From Xiphophorus maculatus (Eukaryota > Chordata > Actinopteri > Cyprinodontiformes > Poeciliidae), in assembly GCF_002775205.1 (NCBI RefSeq), contig NC_036456.1:5905463-5969462 (forward strand): DNA of 64,000 bases. Reading direction: 5' to 3'. Positions within the stretch are counted from its first letter, which is position 1. The number at the start of each line of letters is the position of its first letter. The position numbers were made by a program, and so were the translations under genes. Positions 62,820-64,000 of the stretch are shown piece after piece. Under the pieces are notes generated by a model that ran no database searches, had not been told where the DNA came from, and saw nothing but the letters and a program-made list of their open reading frames with translations.

Positions 62820-64000
62820 AATCCTCTCTGCTTGTTTATTCTTCATGTGGTTCTTATTAAATGTTGGTTTCTTCCAACTTTTCTTTCCTTCTGAAAGAAA
62901 AGAAAATCTTTACATCAACAGAGATTAATTTTTCTCTGAAAGCTTAATTTCAGTTTGGGTTTTTATATGTAATATACCAGTGTGTTATGTTTGTTATTCT
63001 ATTCTAATATTTCAATCCTCCAAGTTTTCATAATCATGACAAGTGCTGTCAGATATTTTGGGAAAGTGACTTTTTACTGTTTACCATCTTATAATCAAAA
63101 GTTGTGGGTTCGATTCCAGCTTCATTTTGCCACATGTTGATGTTCCTCTGAACAAGGCGTTTATCTCGATTGAAATGTATTTGTTTTTGTCTCTTATTAA
63201 AGTTTTTGATGATCTAAAATATATATAAAAAACTGAAGCAATTAAAAAAGTGCCAAAACTGTAATTGCATTTTATGACTTTTGTGCTGAATTACACTTTC
63301 ATGGAGTTAAATTTGGGTCAATAAATCTGTCCCTGAATGCAACAGCAACACATAGTTAAGTCATGACTGCACCCCATCATCTGAGGGCCTGGTCTCATGC
63401 CAAAAGACGGTCAGAAGCTTGAAACTGGAAAAAAGAAGAAGAAAAAAAAATTAATCTAAAAAGCAGCTTTGAACATTTTTTTCTTTTTCAGTTTTAAAAC
63501 ATGTTTTTCTTTTGGCCCCAATTTTGCTCCATAGAACTCATTCTTTTTGCAAGTATGACAAACATTTCACTCACTCACTTAAAAATGTGTTACTTGTTTT
63601 AAGTATGTTTAAAAAATATTGAATTAGTTCAAGTAAATGGAGCATTGATGTCATGACCCAATGGTTTGTTTGACACGTCAGATTTGACATAAAATAAAAA
63701 AACAAACTAAAACCCAGACTCAGAAGTTCACATGGAGAGGGTTGCTGCATTTTTACAGTGATGAATTTTCTGATCTTGAATTATTTATTTTCTGTATCCA
63801 TTTCAAACCCAAACATAAACACCGTCATGCAACGTCAACAAACTAACGCTCCGACGCCACATGCTATGATTGATCAAAAGTCATATGGTTTGTTTACATT
63901 GACACTATTCATAGTTTTTTATTTTCTCAGCAGACAGGTTGTTATGTTGTGAGTTTTCCTGCTTGGCAAGATTTATGAAAAGCCTGTTTCATAATTATTT
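62820..64000. other. Downstream flank of lectin gene 4
   Basis: AT-rich sequence with a SINE remnant at about 63060-63175. No gene recognised to the end of the window. Confidence 0.5.
63060..63175 (+). repeat. Decayed tRNA-derived SINE
   Basis: A perfect B box GGTTCGATTCC at 63107-63117 is followed by cacatgttgatgttcctctg and aacaaggcgtttatc. This recalls the fish SINE phrase in which a 'gatgtgccc' and a 'gcaaggcactt' block follow the B box. The A box and ends are not clear. Confidence 0.5.

Overview
This window is vertebrate nuclear DNA, almost certainly a teleost fish. It is AT-rich, has multi-exon genes with GT-AG introns, and carries fish-type repeats: tRNA-derived SINEs ending in CCATCC/GGATGG tails, hAT MITEs with a CAGGGGTCTCAAACTCC terminus, an L2-like LINE and TG...CA LTRs. 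I cannot name the species. Gene models were assembled by hand from splice sites and reading-phase continuity; no alignment or RNA evidence was available.

Layout. (1) About 0.1-9.6 kb, minus strand: hnrnpc, six consecutive coding exons plus upstream exons; the last exon lies beyond the left edge. (2) About 10.3-15.2 kb, minus strand: an FHOD-type formin with an FH1 proline stretch, a complete FH2 domain and its C-terminus. No N-terminal regulatory domain was found. One intron uses a GC donor. (3) 15.2-19.5 kb: no firm gene; a TA microsatellite and a palindromic MITE, then a CpG-rich promoter. (4) 20.2-27.6 kb, plus strand: an unrecognised seven-exon gene for a 239-residue, cysteine-containing, probably tail-anchored membrane protein, with an L2-like LINE in its last intron and a perfect 15-bp hairpin in its 3' UTR. 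(5) 27.6-30.9 kb: intergenic. (6) 30.9-42.2 kb: two convergent klhl33 paralogues (plus 31.5-34.7, minus 42.2-37.6), each with two BTB domains, BACK and kelch repeats. A decayed coiled-coil repeat gene lies between their 3' ends. (7) 42.2-45.2 kb: repeats. (8) 45.2-62.8 kb, plus strand: a tandem array of four genes for short secreted C-type lectins. Three are intact with three CTLDs each; the first is truncated. LTRs, a SINE and a hAT MITE separate the units. (9) 62.8-64 kb: downstream flank with a SINE remnant.

The genes do not form one pathway. hnRNP C handles nuclear pre-mRNA, the formin assembles actin, KLHL33 is expected to be a cullin-3 substrate adaptor, and the lectins look like extracellular recognition proteins. 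HNRNPC and KLHL33 both map to human 14q11.2, so part of the block appears to be conserved synteny. The most interesting material is the young lectin array (segmental duplication, variable ligand loops, a dated LTR insertion), the double-BTB klhl33 pair with a disrupted N-terminal extension, and the formin that appears to lack its autoinhibitory half.
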